Origin: Yinghuangia sp045039925
Lineage (GTDB): Bacteria; Actinomycetota; Actinomycetes; Streptomycetales; Streptomycetaceae
Assembly: GCA_045039925.1 (NCBI GenBank)
Contig: CP108400.1
Span: forward strand, 7,874,001-7,938,000
DNA length: 64,000 nt
Direction of reading: 5' to 3'
Each line of letters starts with the position of its first letter. Position 1 is the stretch's first letter. The notes under the pieces were generated by a model, which saw only the letters and a program-made list of their open reading frames with translations, ran no database searches and was not told the DNA's origin. A program made the position numbers and the translations under genes. Positions 1 through 9,141 of the stretch are shown piece by piece.

Positions 1-1
1 G

Positions 2-850
2 GACATCGACCGGGTGGTCGGCGACCTCGCGACGGCCGGCCGGGCGGCGTCGACGCGGCGGGAGTATGTGCAAACCTTCAAGGGCTTCCACCGATTCTTG
101 CAGGCCCGCAAGGCCGCCGAGATCGAGGCCGGGTTCGGGGTTCGTCTGGTTTGCCCGGTCGACGAGTTCAACGCCTCGCGGCATGTCGGCGACGACTCCC
201 CAGCTCTGCTGCCACCGCCGCTTCCGGAACGCGTGGACGAGTTCTTCGAGTTCCTCAAGGCCCGGATCGCGACGGCTCGCAAGTACGCGCCGGCCGCGCG
301 GGACTACGCGTTGTTCCGGACTCTCTACCACGCTGGCCTGCGCTCGGAGGAGGCGTCGCTGCTGGACCGACCGGACGTGCACTTCTCCCGAGGCCCGTTC
401 GGCAAGCTGCACGTGCGATTCGGCAAAGGCGCCCGGACCTCGGGTCCACGCCCGCGCTGGGTGCCGATGCTCGACGGGCTCGACCTGGTCCTGCGGTGGT
501 TCCTCGACGACGTGCGCGGCAAGTTCCCCGACTCCCCGGTGCTGTTCGCCGACGAGTCCGGCGGCCCGCTGCACCGCGGGACGATTCGCAACCGGCTCCG
601 CTATCTCATGGAACTCGAAGGCCGACCCGCCCAGGACCGGTTCAGCCCGCACGCGCTGCGGCGGGCCTGCGCGACGCACAACTACGAGCGCGGCGTCGAC
701 CTGGTCGCCATCCAGCAACTCCTCGGACACTGGACCGTCGGATCGACGATGCGATACGTCCGCCCGTCCGCGACGTTCATCGAGGACGCCTACCGCCGCG
801 CGGTCGCCACCACGCTCGGCGAGCTCACCAGCGGGGAGGCAGGCGCGTGA
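2..850 (+). CDS. Tyrosine-type site-specific recombinase/integrase (5' partial)
   Basis: This is a phage-integrase family DNA recombinase that breaks and rejoins DNA through a 3'-phosphotyrosine bond. The reading frame is open to the window edge; the first in-frame start inside the window is GTG 14, so the true N-terminus probably lies outside. Counting from that GTG, the full catalytic set is visible: Arg110 in GLRSEEASLL, Lys138, His213 and Arg216 in SPHALRRACATH, His239 in LLGH, and the nucleophile Tyr248 in STMRYVRP. It should therefore be active if its N-terminal core-binding domain is complete upstream. Its stop overlaps the GTG of the next gene (GTGA), and a second recombinase follows, so the three genes look like one transposition or integration module. 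The family call is firm; the target site is unknown. Confidence 0.9.
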   Translation, partial: DIDRVVGDLATAGRAASTRREYVQTFKGFHRFLQARKAAEIEAGFGVRLVCPVDEFNASRHVGDDSPALLPPPLPERVDEFFEFLKARIATARKYAPAARDYALFRTLYHAGLRSEEASLLDRPDVHFSRGPFGKLHVRFGKGARTSGPRPRWVPMLDGLDLVLRWFLDDVRGKFPDSPVLFADESGGPLHRGTIRNRLRYLMELEGRPAQDRFSPHALRRACATHNYERGVDLVAIQQLLGHWTVGSTMRYVRPSATFIEDAYRRAVATTLGELTSGEAGA

Positions 851-1167
851 AGATCCGGTGGCGGCTGCGGATGGCCGCGGCGCAACGCGAGGTGTGGACC
901 GGCACCCAGCTGCAGCGGCTGCTGGCCGAACGCGCCGGCCTGCGATTGTCGTCCGCATCGGTGTCCGCACTGTTCACCAAGGAACCCTCGCAGGTGAAGA
1001 TGTCGACCCTCATCGCGTTGTGCACCGCGCTGGAGTGCACCCCCAACGACCTCTTCGAGGTCGACACCACCCCGGTGGAACAACCCGCCCAGACCGTGCG
1101 GCCAGCAGCCGAGCCGCTCAAGGCCGTCGCCGGTGCCCCGCGGGGCCGGTCCATGCCACCCCTGTGA
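847..1167 (+). CDS. Small XRE/Cro-type helix-turn-helix protein
   Basis: A 106-aa DNA-binding protein of the Cro/C1 type. The HTH spans about residues 15-70: a first helix with LQRLLAERAGL, a turn and recognition helix around LSSASVSALFTK, then STLIALCTALECTPNDLFEV, which is the usual helix 4-5 of this fold. The C-terminal 35 residues are Pro/Ala-rich and probably disordered. GTG 847 overlaps the stop of the upstream recombinase by 4 nt, so translation is likely coupled. Sitting between two recombinase genes, it probably regulates the module or helps assemble the recombination complex. That role is inferred from position only. Confidence 0.8.
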   Translation: MKIRWRLRMAAAQREVWTGTQLQRLLAERAGLRLSSASVSALFTKEPSQVKMSTLIALCTALECTPNDLFEVDTTPVEQPAQTVRPAAEPLKAVAGAPRGRSMPPL

Positions 1168-1182
1168 CCAGGACACAACGCC

Positions 1183-2811
1183 ATGGGGAAGCGCCAACGC
1201 GACTGCACCGGATGCGGGGCGCCGGTCGGCCTCATCGGCCGCGAACTGTGCTGCCGCTGCACCGCCCGCCGCAATGATGCTGCGGCCCGATCCGCATGCC
1301 CGGGGTGCGGCAGCCAGCGGATCGTGCAGCCGGACACCGGCCGGTGCATCACCTGCTCACGGACTTGCATCGACTGCGGTCACCCAGTGCGCGGCAAGAC
1401 CACCGAGCGGTGCCGGGACTGCCGCCGCAAGGCCGAACAACAAGCCGCGCAACGACCGTGCCCACGGTGCCGCCGACCGGGATATCTGCGCGAGGACACG
1501 GGATGGTGCGGCCACTGCTCACGGCCCCGGCAGGCCAAGCAGCCGCCCCGTCCGTGCGGCGAGTGCGGCCAGGTCCGCCGGCACGCCGGTCTCGGGCTGT
1601 GCTCCGCATGTTGGCAGCGCCACCCCGACCGGCCGTTCGTCCACGTCGACAACCTGATCGCCCGGCTCGGCGAACACCCGGACTGGCTCAGGGACTTCGC
1701 CGCTCATGCCGCCGCACGGCATTGCCCCAGTCGCGCCTGCACCATACTCAGCAGCCTGGGACGGCTCCTCATCGACGGCGGACCCACGCATCCCCAAGCC
1801 CTGCTGGAACGCGCCCGCCGCCCGGGGCGATCCATGGGCACCCTCGCCCGCACCCTGGAGGACTTCTTCACGGCACGGCGCCTTGCGCTGCCCACTGACC
1901 AGCGCGAACGCCTCGCGGACGGCCGCCGCCGACGGCGCACCGACGCCGTCCCGGAACCCCTGCGGCCGACTGCGGAGGCGTTCGCCGCGTTCATCCTCAA
2001 CGCTCGCGAACGGTCTCGCCGTGCGGGAACCCGCCCCCGGGCCGACTCCACCGTTGAGACGGCGCTGGCCGTCGTGCGGGATCTTGCCCGGTTCCTGGTC
2101 GAACAATGCGGCAAGCGTTACTGGGCGGTGGCCGACGTCCATGATCTGGAGGCGTTCCTCGCGACGTTGCCCAAGTCCCGAGCGCGGCGACTCATTGTGC
2201 TCAGGCAGTTCTTCCGCTTCGCCCGCTCACGCAAGGTCGTCCTGGTCGACCCGACACGGGGGCTGGCTCTGCCGAGCAACTGCGGTTTCCGGGGCCGGAC
2301 GCTGGCGCTCGACGAACAGCGGGCCCTGTTCCGACGCTGGACCCTCGGACCCGATGTCCACCCCCACGAGGCGGTGTTCGGTTTGCTCGCGCTCCTGCAC
2401 GGCGCCTCCAGTAAGGAGGTCCGCACCCTCACCGTCGAGGACATCGACCGCCAGGCTCGGACCATCCGACTCGGCGACCGCCCGCATCCGGTGCCGTTGG
2501 ACCCGGCGTCCTGGGCAGCGGTGCAGAGGTGCCTCGTCCACCGCGACGGCCAACGGACCGAGAACCCGCATGTCATGGTGACCAAGGGCACCAAGGCCGG
2601 ACGCGGATCCGCGTCCACTGCCTATGTCAGCCACGTCCTCGACCCGGGCGGCGTGCCGCCCCGCATGATCCGCAGCACCCGGCTCGTCGACCTGGTCAAC
2701 ACCATGGACCCCAAGCTCGTCGCCGCAGCGTTCGGCATGGACCCCGAAGCCACCATGATCTACCTGGCCGACCGCGTCGACGCCGGCCGGCTGCCCGAAC
2801 AACTACGGTGA
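1183..2811 (+). CDS. Zinc-ribbon tyrosine-recombinase-like protein with degenerate active site
   Basis: A 542-aa protein in two parts. The first 150 residues hold many CxxC pairs (CTGCGAP, CPGCGSQ, CIDCGHP, CPRCRRP, CGECGQ), reading as a series of zinc ribbons. The rest resembles a tyrosine recombinase, with a SAM-like core-binding region near residues 265-340 and a catalytic-like domain after about 365. The catalytic residues are eroded: GASSKEV stands where GLRxxE is expected, the HxxR box reads as MIRSTR, LLGH is replaced by AAFGM, and only the terminal Tyr (MIYLADR) is kept. It starts 15 nt after the HTH gene. It resembles the large partner in multi-recombinase modules such as Tn554-like or RIT elements and is probably a structural partner of the first recombinase rather than an independent enzyme. 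Confidence 0.7.
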   Translation: MGKRQRDCTGCGAPVGLIGRELCCRCTARRNDAAARSACPGCGSQRIVQPDTGRCITCSRTCIDCGHPVRGKTTERCRDCRRKAEQQAAQRPCPRCRRPGYLREDTGWCGHCSRPRQAKQPPRPCGECGQVRRHAGLGLCSACWQRHPDRPFVHVDNLIARLGEHPDWLRDFAAHAAARHCPSRACTILSSLGRLLIDGGPTHPQALLERARRPGRSMGTLARTLEDFFTARRLALPTDQRERLADGRRRRRTDAVPEPLRPTAEAFAAFILNARERSRRAGTRPRADSTVETALAVVRDLARFLVEQCGKRYWAVADVHDLEAFLATLPKSRARRLIVLRQFFRFARSRKVVLVDPTRGLALPSNCGFRGRTLALDEQRALFRRWTLGPDVHPHEAVFGLLALLHGASSKEVRTLTVEDIDRQARTIRLGDRPHPVPLDPASWAAVQRCLVHRDGQRTENPHVMVTKGTKAGRGSASTAYVSHVLDPGGVPPRMIRSTRLVDLVNTMDPKLVAAAFGMDPEATMIYLADRVDAGRLPEQLR

Positions 2812-2842
2812 CGGCCGCCGTACGGCGGCCTATCCTTCGGCG

Positions 2843-3304
2843 ATGAGGACGCCCGATGCCCAAGAAGTCGAACCTTCCGAGGTGACAATCCGTTGCCTGG
2901 ACGACCCGGCGACCGTCCTTCGCTTGACGCATCGCTACCGCCCCGACGAGAGCGGCATCGGGTTCGCTGTCGAGGTACGCGCCGAGGGGCTTCAGGCCCG
3001 TGTCGACGGCGTTGAGGTCTGGGTCTGGGACGAGCCGGGCCTCGCGGATTTCTTCGTTCAGGTCGCGGCCGACTTCCGCGGATGGCACGGCGAACGTACC
3101 TGGCAGACCAACCACCTCAAGGTGAGCGCCGTCGCCCGGACCGGCGGCCATGTCGGACTGACGTGGACACTCCGCCCGCGACTCACCCGAGACGCCCCTT
3201 GGGAGAGCACCGTCACCACCTGGATCGAGGCCGGTGAACAGGCGAAGAACCTCGCCGCCGACATCCGCGACTTCCTGGCCCTGGAGCACCGAGACCATGC
3301 CTGA
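2843..3304 (+). CDS. DUF6228 family protein
   Basis: A 153-aa soluble protein that I recognise as DUF6228, a family of unknown function common in Streptomyces. Typical family features are LADFFVQVAADFRGWHGERTW in the middle and GLTWTLRPRL followed by IEAGEQ near the C-terminus. There is no signal peptide or membrane segment. It lies 32 nt after the recombinase module and overlaps the start of the following gene by 8 nt, suggesting the two are co-expressed. No catalytic motif is visible and I assign no role. Confidence 0.75.
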   Translation: MRTPDAQEVEPSEVTIRCLDDPATVLRLTHRYRPDESGIGFAVEVRAEGLQARVDGVEVWVWDEPGLADFFVQVAADFRGWHGERTWQTNHLKVSAVARTGGHVGLTWTLRPRLTRDAPWESTVTTWIEAGEQAKNLAADIRDFLALEHRDHA

Positions 3305-3731
3305 CCCCAGTCCAGACCTCAGCACCTGGGGACGCGATGTCTTCCGGCGCCAACAACAACCCGTCGTCTGGGCTGCCGGCGTTCTCGCGGCCGCCGCGCA
3401 CAGCCTGGGCGCCCCTGACGAGATCGGGGACGCACTCGCGCTCGCCGAGTCCGAGGACCGATGGGTGAACGCCCGTGACGTCTTCGACCGCTTGCGCCGC
3501 AGAACGCTCGAACAAGACCCTCCATTCGACGCGGCTCAGTCGGCGTTCTTCCGTCTCGCTGAACTCGTCGCCAAGGTGGCGCACAACGCCACCGGACCAC
3601 AGGCGCCCTTCGACCATCACTCAGGCTGGAGCATTGGGCCTATGGCTTACCGGCTCGCCGAGACCGTGGGCGATCCCGGACTGCGCGATCGCCTTGCGGC
3701 CGCCCTGGGCGCGTGGCCGCAGACCGCCTGA
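3297..3731 (+). CDS. Hypothetical protein
   Basis: A 144-aa alpha-helical protein starting at ATG 3297 inside the 3' end of the DUF6228 gene. It is rich in Ala, Leu and Arg/Glu pairs and has no membrane segment, Cys motif or recognisable active site. The tight overlap says it is translated together with the DUF6228 protein, and the pair may form a two-component unit such as cargo/immunity or toxin/antitoxin. That idea rests on gene order alone. Coding quality looks good throughout and the gene ends just before a decayed IstB fragment. Confidence 0.65.
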   Translation: MPDPSPDLSTWGRDVFRRQQQPVVWAAGVLAAAAHSLGAPDEIGDALALAESEDRWVNARDVFDRLRRRTLEQDPPFDAAQSAFFRLAELVAKVAHNATGPQAPFDHHSGWSIGPMAYRLAETVGDPGLRDRLAAALGAWPQTA

Positions 3732-3782
3732 ACCTGTTGAACTACAGCGCCGCCTTGCACACGTTCGCCGGAACATGTGCGC

Positions 3783-4045
3783 TTTGCTGAAGGTCTTGTT
3801 CGACGTCAGGATGGTCGAACCGCGTTCGTAGCGCTTGGAGATGACCTGGAACACCAGGTTCGCCTCGGCGCGTTCGAAGGGGTGGTAGGCCACTTCGTCG
3901 ACCACGAGGACGCTGGGCCGCAGGTAGGTGCCGAGCTTGTTGGTCGGCCTGCCGGCGGTCTCTGCGGCGGTGAGGTTGCGGACCATCTCGTCGAGGCTGG
4001 TGAGGTAGATCGAGCAGCCCGCGCGGCAGGCGGCAACCGCAAGCG
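3783..4045 (-). pseudogene. IstB-like ATPase fragment (IS21-type remnant)
   Basis: The minus strand encodes an internal piece of an IstB/DnaC-like transposition helper: a start like AACRAGCSIYLTSLDEMV, the Walker B stretch VLVVDEVAYHPF, then FQVISKRYERGSTILTSNKTFS. The Walker A half is missing on one side. After NKTFS the sequence no longer matches the expected WGEVFGD-type end. There is no transposase partner. It is a truncated, non-functional IS21-family remnant at the left border of the RHS island. Confidence 0.75.
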
Positions 4046-4168
4046 ATCGCGGAGTTGACTGCCCGGCTGGACGAGGCGCGCGGGAGCCTGGACCGGTTGC
4101 AAATCGCCCGGGAGACGGTGACCGAGGTACTCGCCGACACGGCCGTGGAACCGGTCCCGCCGAGGTGA
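4046..4168 (+). pseudogene. Coiled-coil protein C-terminal remnant (left copy)
   Basis: A plus-strand stretch of about 40 codons ending in TGA 4166 encodes IAELTARLDEARGSLDRLQ followed by IARETVTEVLAD. It has no start of its own and abuts the IstB fragment. A homologous but diverged sequence (TALARRAEEARGLLERLR followed by IARETVAEVMAE) occurs in the opposite orientation at 17723-17933. Short proteins with this RETVxEVL signature are, from memory, often found beside actinobacterial insertion sequences; that association is not proven here. Only the C-terminal part remains. Confidence 0.45.
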
Positions 4169-4240
4169 CTGCGGAACCCGAAAGGGCGTCCTCAGCCGGT
4201 GACCGGGGTGACGTCGGCGTACGTGGGGGCCGAGTGGCGG

Positions 4241-4276
4241 ACGTGGGCGCCTGGGGGTTTCCCCAGGCGCCCACGT
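4241..4276. terminator. Strong hairpin, likely terminator of the FG-GAP/LGFP gene
   Basis: A perfect 16-bp GC-rich inverted repeat (4241-4256 with 4261-4276) closes on a GTTT loop, 8 bases beyond the stop codon of the minus-strand gene that ends at 4285. There is no long U-tract, which is usual for high-GC actinomycete terminators. Confidence 0.75.
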
Positions 4277-4284
4277 GGTGTCCG

Positions 4285-7200
4285 TTAGTTGCGGTAGGCG
4301 TTGATAGCTCCGGTGGCGGCGGTCCAGGTGATGTAGCCGTTCTGGAAGTTGCTGCGTCGGCCGCCGGGGATGTCGAATTCGTTGCTGGTCGGATAGCCGA
4401 GCCAGCTGGTTTCCCAGCCGATGGACGCCCAGTACGTGCGGATGGAGCCGAAGACGGCCCAGGCGTCGGTGCTGGGGTGCCAGTAGATGCTGGCGTAGTT
4501 GGTGAAGTGGTTGAAGTAGCCGACTCCGTCAGGGGTTTTGGTGTCGTCGAGGGTGGGGTAGCCCAGGACGGTCTCCCAGCCGAGTTCGGCCCAGCGGGTG
4601 CGGATGGCACCGCCGATGGAGTGGGCCCCGGTGTTCGGGCTCCAGTAGACGGACACGCCGCCCTTGCTGAAGTGGTTGAACCAGCCGATGCCGTCGGGTG
4701 CGCCGGTCTCGTCGTTGACCGGGTAGCCGAGGGTGGCGGTGTGGCCGCGTTCGATGTACTTCAGGTGGATGTCGTTGAGGACGTAGTAGGCGGCCTTGCC
4801 GCGTTCGGCGTAGATGCCGCCCTTTTGGAACAGGGAGTACCAGCCGGCGGTTCCGTCGGCGTATTCGTCGGCGGTGGGGTAGCCGAGCAGGCCCTTCTCC
4901 CAGTTCAGCGAGGCCCACTTCTTCAGGAGGGTGCCCTGGACGAGGGCGGCGCCGGTGTTGGTGTGCCAGTAGATGACGGCGTTGTCCTCGGTGGCGCCGG
5001 CGGTGCGGAAGTAGGTGTACTTGCCGGCGCCGTCGGGTGCGGTGAGGGTGTCGGTGACCGGCTTGTACGCCCCGGAGGGTCCGCCGAGGTCGAGGTACTT
5101 GGCCAGGACCGGGCCGCAGAGGGTTTTGGTGCCGCCGGTTGCGCCGGGGAAGGCCTGGCAGAAGTCCATGCCGTCGCCGCCCAGGTCGGTGCGGTTGTCG
5201 AAGGCGGTGCGGCCTCCGGACCACAGGTGCCGGACCCCGGTCGTGGTGGTGGCCCACAGGTCGGGGATGCCGTCGCCGGTGACGTCGGGGATCGCCTGCA
5301 GGAGCGGGTAGTAGGACTGCTGCCAGCCGCTGGCGCCGTAGACGGTCTTGGTGCCGCCGCCGAGGGAGGCGAGGTCGGTGCCGTTGCCCTGCTTGGTTCC
5401 CTTGCGCAGGAACAACTCGCCGTTGTCGCCCTTTTCGCGCATCAGCAGGTCGTAGGCGCCGTCGCCGCTGATGTCGCCGGCGGTGTGGATGGTGTAGTCG
5501 GCCCAGCCGCCGGTGCCGATCTTGGCTGCGGAGAGCACGGTGGCTCCGGTGTAGCCGTTGAACGCCCACAGTTCCTGGCCGACGACAGCGAGCATGTCGG
5601 GAAGGCCGTCGCCGGTGGCGTCGCCGAGGGCGAGGATCTGTGTGATCGCGGACGGGGCCGGTGAGCCTGCGGGGAGGAGGAGTTCGATGCGGGCGGCGGT
5701 GTCGACGGCGCCGCGGCCGTTGCCGGGGTAGACCCACAGTTTCCCGTCGGGCATCCGCGCGATGAGGTCCTGGAACCCGTCCGCGCCCCACCAGTCGCCG
5801 TGGTAGGTGGTCAGGGCGTCCTTGAAGTATCCGGCAGGGACCTGGTTCTGGCCGGTGTTGCCGGTGCCGTCGTCGGTGCGGGTGCCGTTGATCGCCTTGT
5901 TGAGCTTCCCGCCGGAGAACGACGGGAACACCTGCAGGTCGCCTCCCGCGGTGACCAGGGTGAGGTCCGGTTTCTGGTCGCCGGTGAAGTCCATCGGCCC
6001 GTCGACCTGGTCGCGCGGCTCGACGAAGAAGCTGTAGACGGTCTGCCAGGACCAGTTGCCGACCTTGTCGATCGCCTTCACGTACAGCTGCGCGGGTCCG
6101 GCGTGCGCAGGGGTGGCGTTGATCGTTGCGGCCTTGCCGGGGGCAGGCGCCTTGACGCGCTGCTGGAAGTTGTTCTTGTCGAAGCTGTACGCGTACTCCA
6201 CGGTGTCCGCGGTGCCGTTCGCGCCGAACGTGAAGACGCCGGGCGTTCCGTACTCCCCGCCGGTGGGCCAGGCCGCGTCGGAGCCGGCCGGGTACTGCGC
6301 CGAGCTGACCGAGGGGGCGTTGGGGGCGGACTTGTCAACCTTGAACCGGCACGGGTTGTTGATCGCGCCGGGGTAGCCGGTCGCGCCGGCCCACGCGTCG
6401 GACCAGTCGTGCGGGTCCATGGTGTACGCGTACGTCGAGCCGTTCTTCAGCGAGGTGTGGGGGATGAGGTAGTGGAACCACCCGTCGCCCTGCAGCGGCG
6501 CCCAGCCGTCGTAGATGCGTGCGCCGGTGGTCTCGTCCCACACCCGCAGGAAGACATCGCGCAGGTCGCCGTCCGGGTCGGCGTTGTGGGCGTGGATGGT
6601 GACGTCGTTGTCGGCGATGACGTTGTTGGCGTCGGTGCGGCAGGGCCCGCCGGGGGTGGTGCTGATCGCGCCGGACTGCCAGGGCGGGCGGTTGTAGACG
6701 ATCTCCATGCTGGGGTTGACCGCGAACTTCTTCCACGCGTAGGTGTCGTTCTCGTTGGCCGCCTTGAGCACGAACGTGACGTCGCCCCAGCGGTTGTCGC
6801 GGGCCATCGTGGCAGCGTTGAGGGTGTTGAACGCGAGGTAGTCGCCCGGGCAGGAAGCACTGTAGCCCTTGGCCGTGTTCACGGACTGCTGCAGCACTCC
6901 GGGGGCGGGCATGTTCGCCCAGGTGGTGCCCTCGCTGATCGCGCCGGTGTGGTGCAGGTCGACCGCGCGGGCCTGGCAGGACCAGGAGTGGGTCTCCAGG
7001 ATCCTGAACGTGGACGACTTCAGCGCCGCGCCCGCGAGCAGGTTGGGGTCGAACGACATGCGGAAGAACGAGCGCGCGGTGCCGCCCGAGTCGCTCTCGT
7101 AGCCGATGCGTGCGGTCGTGGTGCCGCCGTTGAAGTTGGCGCCCATCCAGAACGAGCTGGTCGAGTACTTCTTGTAGGCCAGGGTCCACCCGGCCTGCTT

Positions 7201-8562
7201 GGACCAGAACGACGGGTCGACGAACACCGGGAACACCGTCTCCGGGGACGACAGCATCCCCCGGTCCGGGGTCAGGCGCAGCCGGTCGCCGTCCAGCCGC
7301 GCGGCGACGACCGCCTCGTGTGTCCCGGGTTCGGGGCCGCCGAGGCCGGGCAGCGCGAGCGTGCCGGTCTTCGCCGAGCTCGATGCCGTCGGGCTGGTCG
7401 GCGCGACGGACGCGGCAGCCGCCGGTGCCGCGTCGGGGGACGACGTCGAAGCCGCGGCGGTGCTCGGCGCGGGTGATCCGGGTGCGGCGGCGGCCTGCTG
7501 TTCGGCCCAGTGGCTGCCGGGCGCGTGCCCGGCGGAGTCCCACATGAAGGGCGTCGGCGACGCGGCCACCATCTGCCCGGACGCGTCGACCGCGCGGGTG
7601 ACCCCGGACTCGGCGTCGTGTGTGAACGTCAGCTCTGCCGACGACAACCGGTAGGCCACGTCCGCGAGTTGCGGATTGGCTGCGGCTTCACGTGTTTTGA
7701 CCACCAGGACCTGGGAGAACCCGCCGTCCCGCGCCGTGAGCAGCAGGTCGACGCCTGGGAAGACCTCCGGGTACAGGGCCTGGTCCCCGGCCACCTCGGC
7801 CTGGGGCAGGGTGCCGTTCGGCCACATCAGCGTGAACGACTGGCCTTCGGGCGACGTCATCCGCAGCAACGCGCCCGGCGGAAGCGCTGCTTCGGTGGCG
7901 AGCTCTGCGGTGGCCTGCCCGGACGAGGTGCCGGAGGGGGCGGGTGCGGACGGGCTCTGCGGCGCGGATGCGGTCGGCGCGGGGGTTGCCACGGGGACCT
8001 GGGCGCTCTCCTGGGTCTCCGGCAGCGACGGCATCGCGTCCGGGAGGGACGGCGGCTCCACCGACGCGGTCGGCGGCGGTGGCGGTGTCGGGTCCTCGAC
8101 AGGCAGGTGGCGCGGCTTGCCGTGCGCGCCGGACGCAGCGGCAGTCCCGCCCGCACTGAAGACGATCTTCGTTGTGGTCGCCTTCGGCGCCCATCCTCCG
8201 GCGACGCGCCGCAGTTCGGTGTCGATGTCGCGCCAGGCGCCGTCGACCCTCGCACGGATCGGCAGCGCGTGCTGCGTCCAGGTGAAGGTGCCGTCCGGGT
8301 TCGCCGTCGTGGTGCTGGTCGCGGTCAGCGACGTCTCCACCCGCACGGGTTGACCGAACTGCCGCGCCTGCCGCTGCGCCTCGCTCTCGTCCACCGGCGC
8401 CGGCCCGGCCGACGCCGGGCGAGCCGGGCCGCCGCCATCCGTGTCGAGAAGGGTGACGGCACCGACCGCGAGGACCGCCGCGGTTGCGCCTGCGGTGAGC
8501 GCCGCCGCCTTTCCGCGTATCCACTGCCGCGGCCGCCGAGAATTCCTGGCCGTCACTGACAC
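4285..8562 (-). CDS. Secreted DNRLRE / FG-GAP (VCBS) / LGFP repeat protein
   Basis: A 1425-aa exported protein. I chose GTG 8562 because AAAGGAG lies 7 nt upstream. An Arg-rich n-region and the hydrophobic AAALTAGATAAVLAVGAVTLL give a signal peptide or anchor. Next come a Pro/Ala/Ser-rich low-complexity zone, a DNRLRE-like beta domain (around SKQAGWTLAYKKYSTSSFW to MEIVYNRPP), FG-GAP repeats with calcium-binding-like DxTGDGxPD loops (DATGDGLPD, DISGDGAYD, DVTGDGIPD), and about four C-terminal LGFP repeats (LGYPTADEYADG, LGYPVNDETGAPDGIGWF and so on). LGFP repeats are thought to contact the cell wall. It is divergent from the RHS toxin gene, with a shared control region, so it probably anchors, displays or helps release the toxin. 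That partnership is inferred from gene order and shared wall-associated architecture. Confidence 0.85.
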   Translation of the reverse strand: MSVTARNSRRPRQWIRGKAAALTAGATAAVLAVGAVTLLDTDGGGPARPASAGPAPVDESEAQRQARQFGQPVRVETSLTATSTTTANPDGTFTWTQHALPIRARVDGAWRDIDTELRRVAGGWAPKATTTKIVFSAGGTAAASGAHGKPRHLPVEDPTPPPPPTASVEPPSLPDAMPSLPETQESAQVPVATPAPTASAPQSPSAPAPSGTSSGQATAELATEAALPPGALLRMTSPEGQSFTLMWPNGTLPQAEVAGDQALYPEVFPGVDLLLTARDGGFSQVLVVKTREAAANPQLADVAYRLSSAELTFTHDAESGVTRAVDASGQMVAASPTPFMWDSAGHAPGSHWAEQQAAAAPGSPAPSTAAASTSSPDAAPAAAASVAPTSPTASSSAKTGTLALPGLGGPEPGTHEAVVAARLDGDRLRLTPDRGMLSSPETVFPVFVDPSFWSKQAGWTLAYKKYSTSSFWMGANFNGGTTTARIGYESDSGGTARSFFRMSFDPNLLAGAALKSSTFRILETHSWSCQARAVDLHHTGAISEGTTWANMPAPGVLQQSVNTAKGYSASCPGDYLAFNTLNAATMARDNRWGDVTFVLKAANENDTYAWKKFAVNPSMEIVYNRPPWQSGAISTTPGGPCRTDANNVIADNDVTIHAHNADPDGDLRDVFLRVWDETTGARIYDGWAPLQGDGWFHYLIPHTSLKNGSTYAYTMDPHDWSDAWAGATGYPGAINNPCRFKVDKSAPNAPSVSSAQYPAGSDAAWPTGGEYGTPGVFTFGANGTADTVEYAYSFDKNNFQQRVKAPAPGKAATINATPAHAGPAQLYVKAIDKVGNWSWQTVYSFFVEPRDQVDGPMDFTGDQKPDLTLVTAGGDLQVFPSFSGGKLNKAINGTRTDDGTGNTGQNQVPAGYFKDALTTYHGDWWGADGFQDLIARMPDGKLWVYPGNGRGAVDTAARIELLLPAGSPAPSAITQILALGDATGDGLPDMLAVVGQELWAFNGYTGATVLSAAKIGTGGWADYTIHTAGDISGDGAYDLLMREKGDNGELFLRKGTKQGNGTDLASLGGGTKTVYGASGWQQSYYPLLQAIPDVTGDGIPDLWATTTTGVRHLWSGGRTAFDNRTDLGGDGMDFCQAFPGATGGTKTLCGPVLAKYLDLGGPSGAYKPVTDTLTAPDGAGKYTYFRTAGATEDNAVIYWHTNTGAALVQGTLLKKWASLNWEKGLLGYPTADEYADGTAGWYSLFQKGGIYAERGKAAYYVLNDIHLKYIERGHTATLGYPVNDETGAPDGIGWFNHFSKGGVSVYWSPNTGAHSIGGAIRTRWAELGWETVLGYPTLDDTKTPDGVGYFNHFTNYASIYWHPSTDAWAVFGSIRTYWASIGWETSWLGYPTSNEFDIPGGRRSNFQNGYITWTAATGAINAYRN

Positions 8563-9141
8563 CGTTGTGCTCCTTTGTCTGCGGGCACGGCCGCGGTATT
8601 CACCGAGTCGGCCGCTTTCCGCGAACTGTCGAATAGCCGATCGCCGCGCGGCACGCACGCGCAAATGCACCCGGAGCGGTCTCATGACCGGGGTGCGCGA
8701 TAGGCGGGAGACAGCATGGCTCAACGTTGGTGATCATGCCGTGTGATGTGAATCACCTTCGGCATGTCGACTTGCACATGACGTTGCTCCTTGGTCACCA
8801 GTCGGTGTCACACGCCTACCTTCTGTCTATTTCAGAGCCCGATGCACCCTGAGCACCACTCTTCAGCCAATCAAGCAACTAATAGCAATATGCGGCTTTT
8901 GAGAGGTATAAATTGCCATTCAATGCCCGATTTGATCCAACTGTTTGGGGGCTCTACTCGTCGTGTCGTTGGAAGGCCCGGTCGGGGTGAGTTGTGATTC
9001 GCGTCTCCTTGCGCTCGGCGTTTGAACCGGTTGCATTCGTGCGGCGCCGTGCAGCAAGATCTCGCCGCTCGTATTTCTGCGGGGCCATTGCCGTACCCGC
9101 TTTCGTTGGGGGCGTTTCTGTTGTTCGGAGTTGGTTCAGGT
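8563..9141. promoter_or_regulatory. Divergent control region between the FG-GAP/LGFP and RHS genes
   Basis: A 579-bp gene-free stretch separates the two divergent giant genes. It contains an unusually AT-rich tract at about 8860-8950, a plausible place for promoters. At 8729-8766 are two interleaved inverted repeats: GGTGAT (8729-8734) with ATCACC (8752-8757), and CATGCCG (8735-8741) with CGGCATG (8760-8766). Two overlapping dyads near the start of one gene look like an operator for a dimeric regulator. I could not fix a -35/-10 pair with confidence. Confidence 0.45.

Noticed and set aside
4165..5664. Open frame on the plus strand opposite the FG-GAP/LGFP gene
   Set aside because: It is Gly/Val/Ala low-complexity antisense sequence that crosses the terminator hairpin at 4241-4276; the minus strand has clear repeats and a signal peptide.
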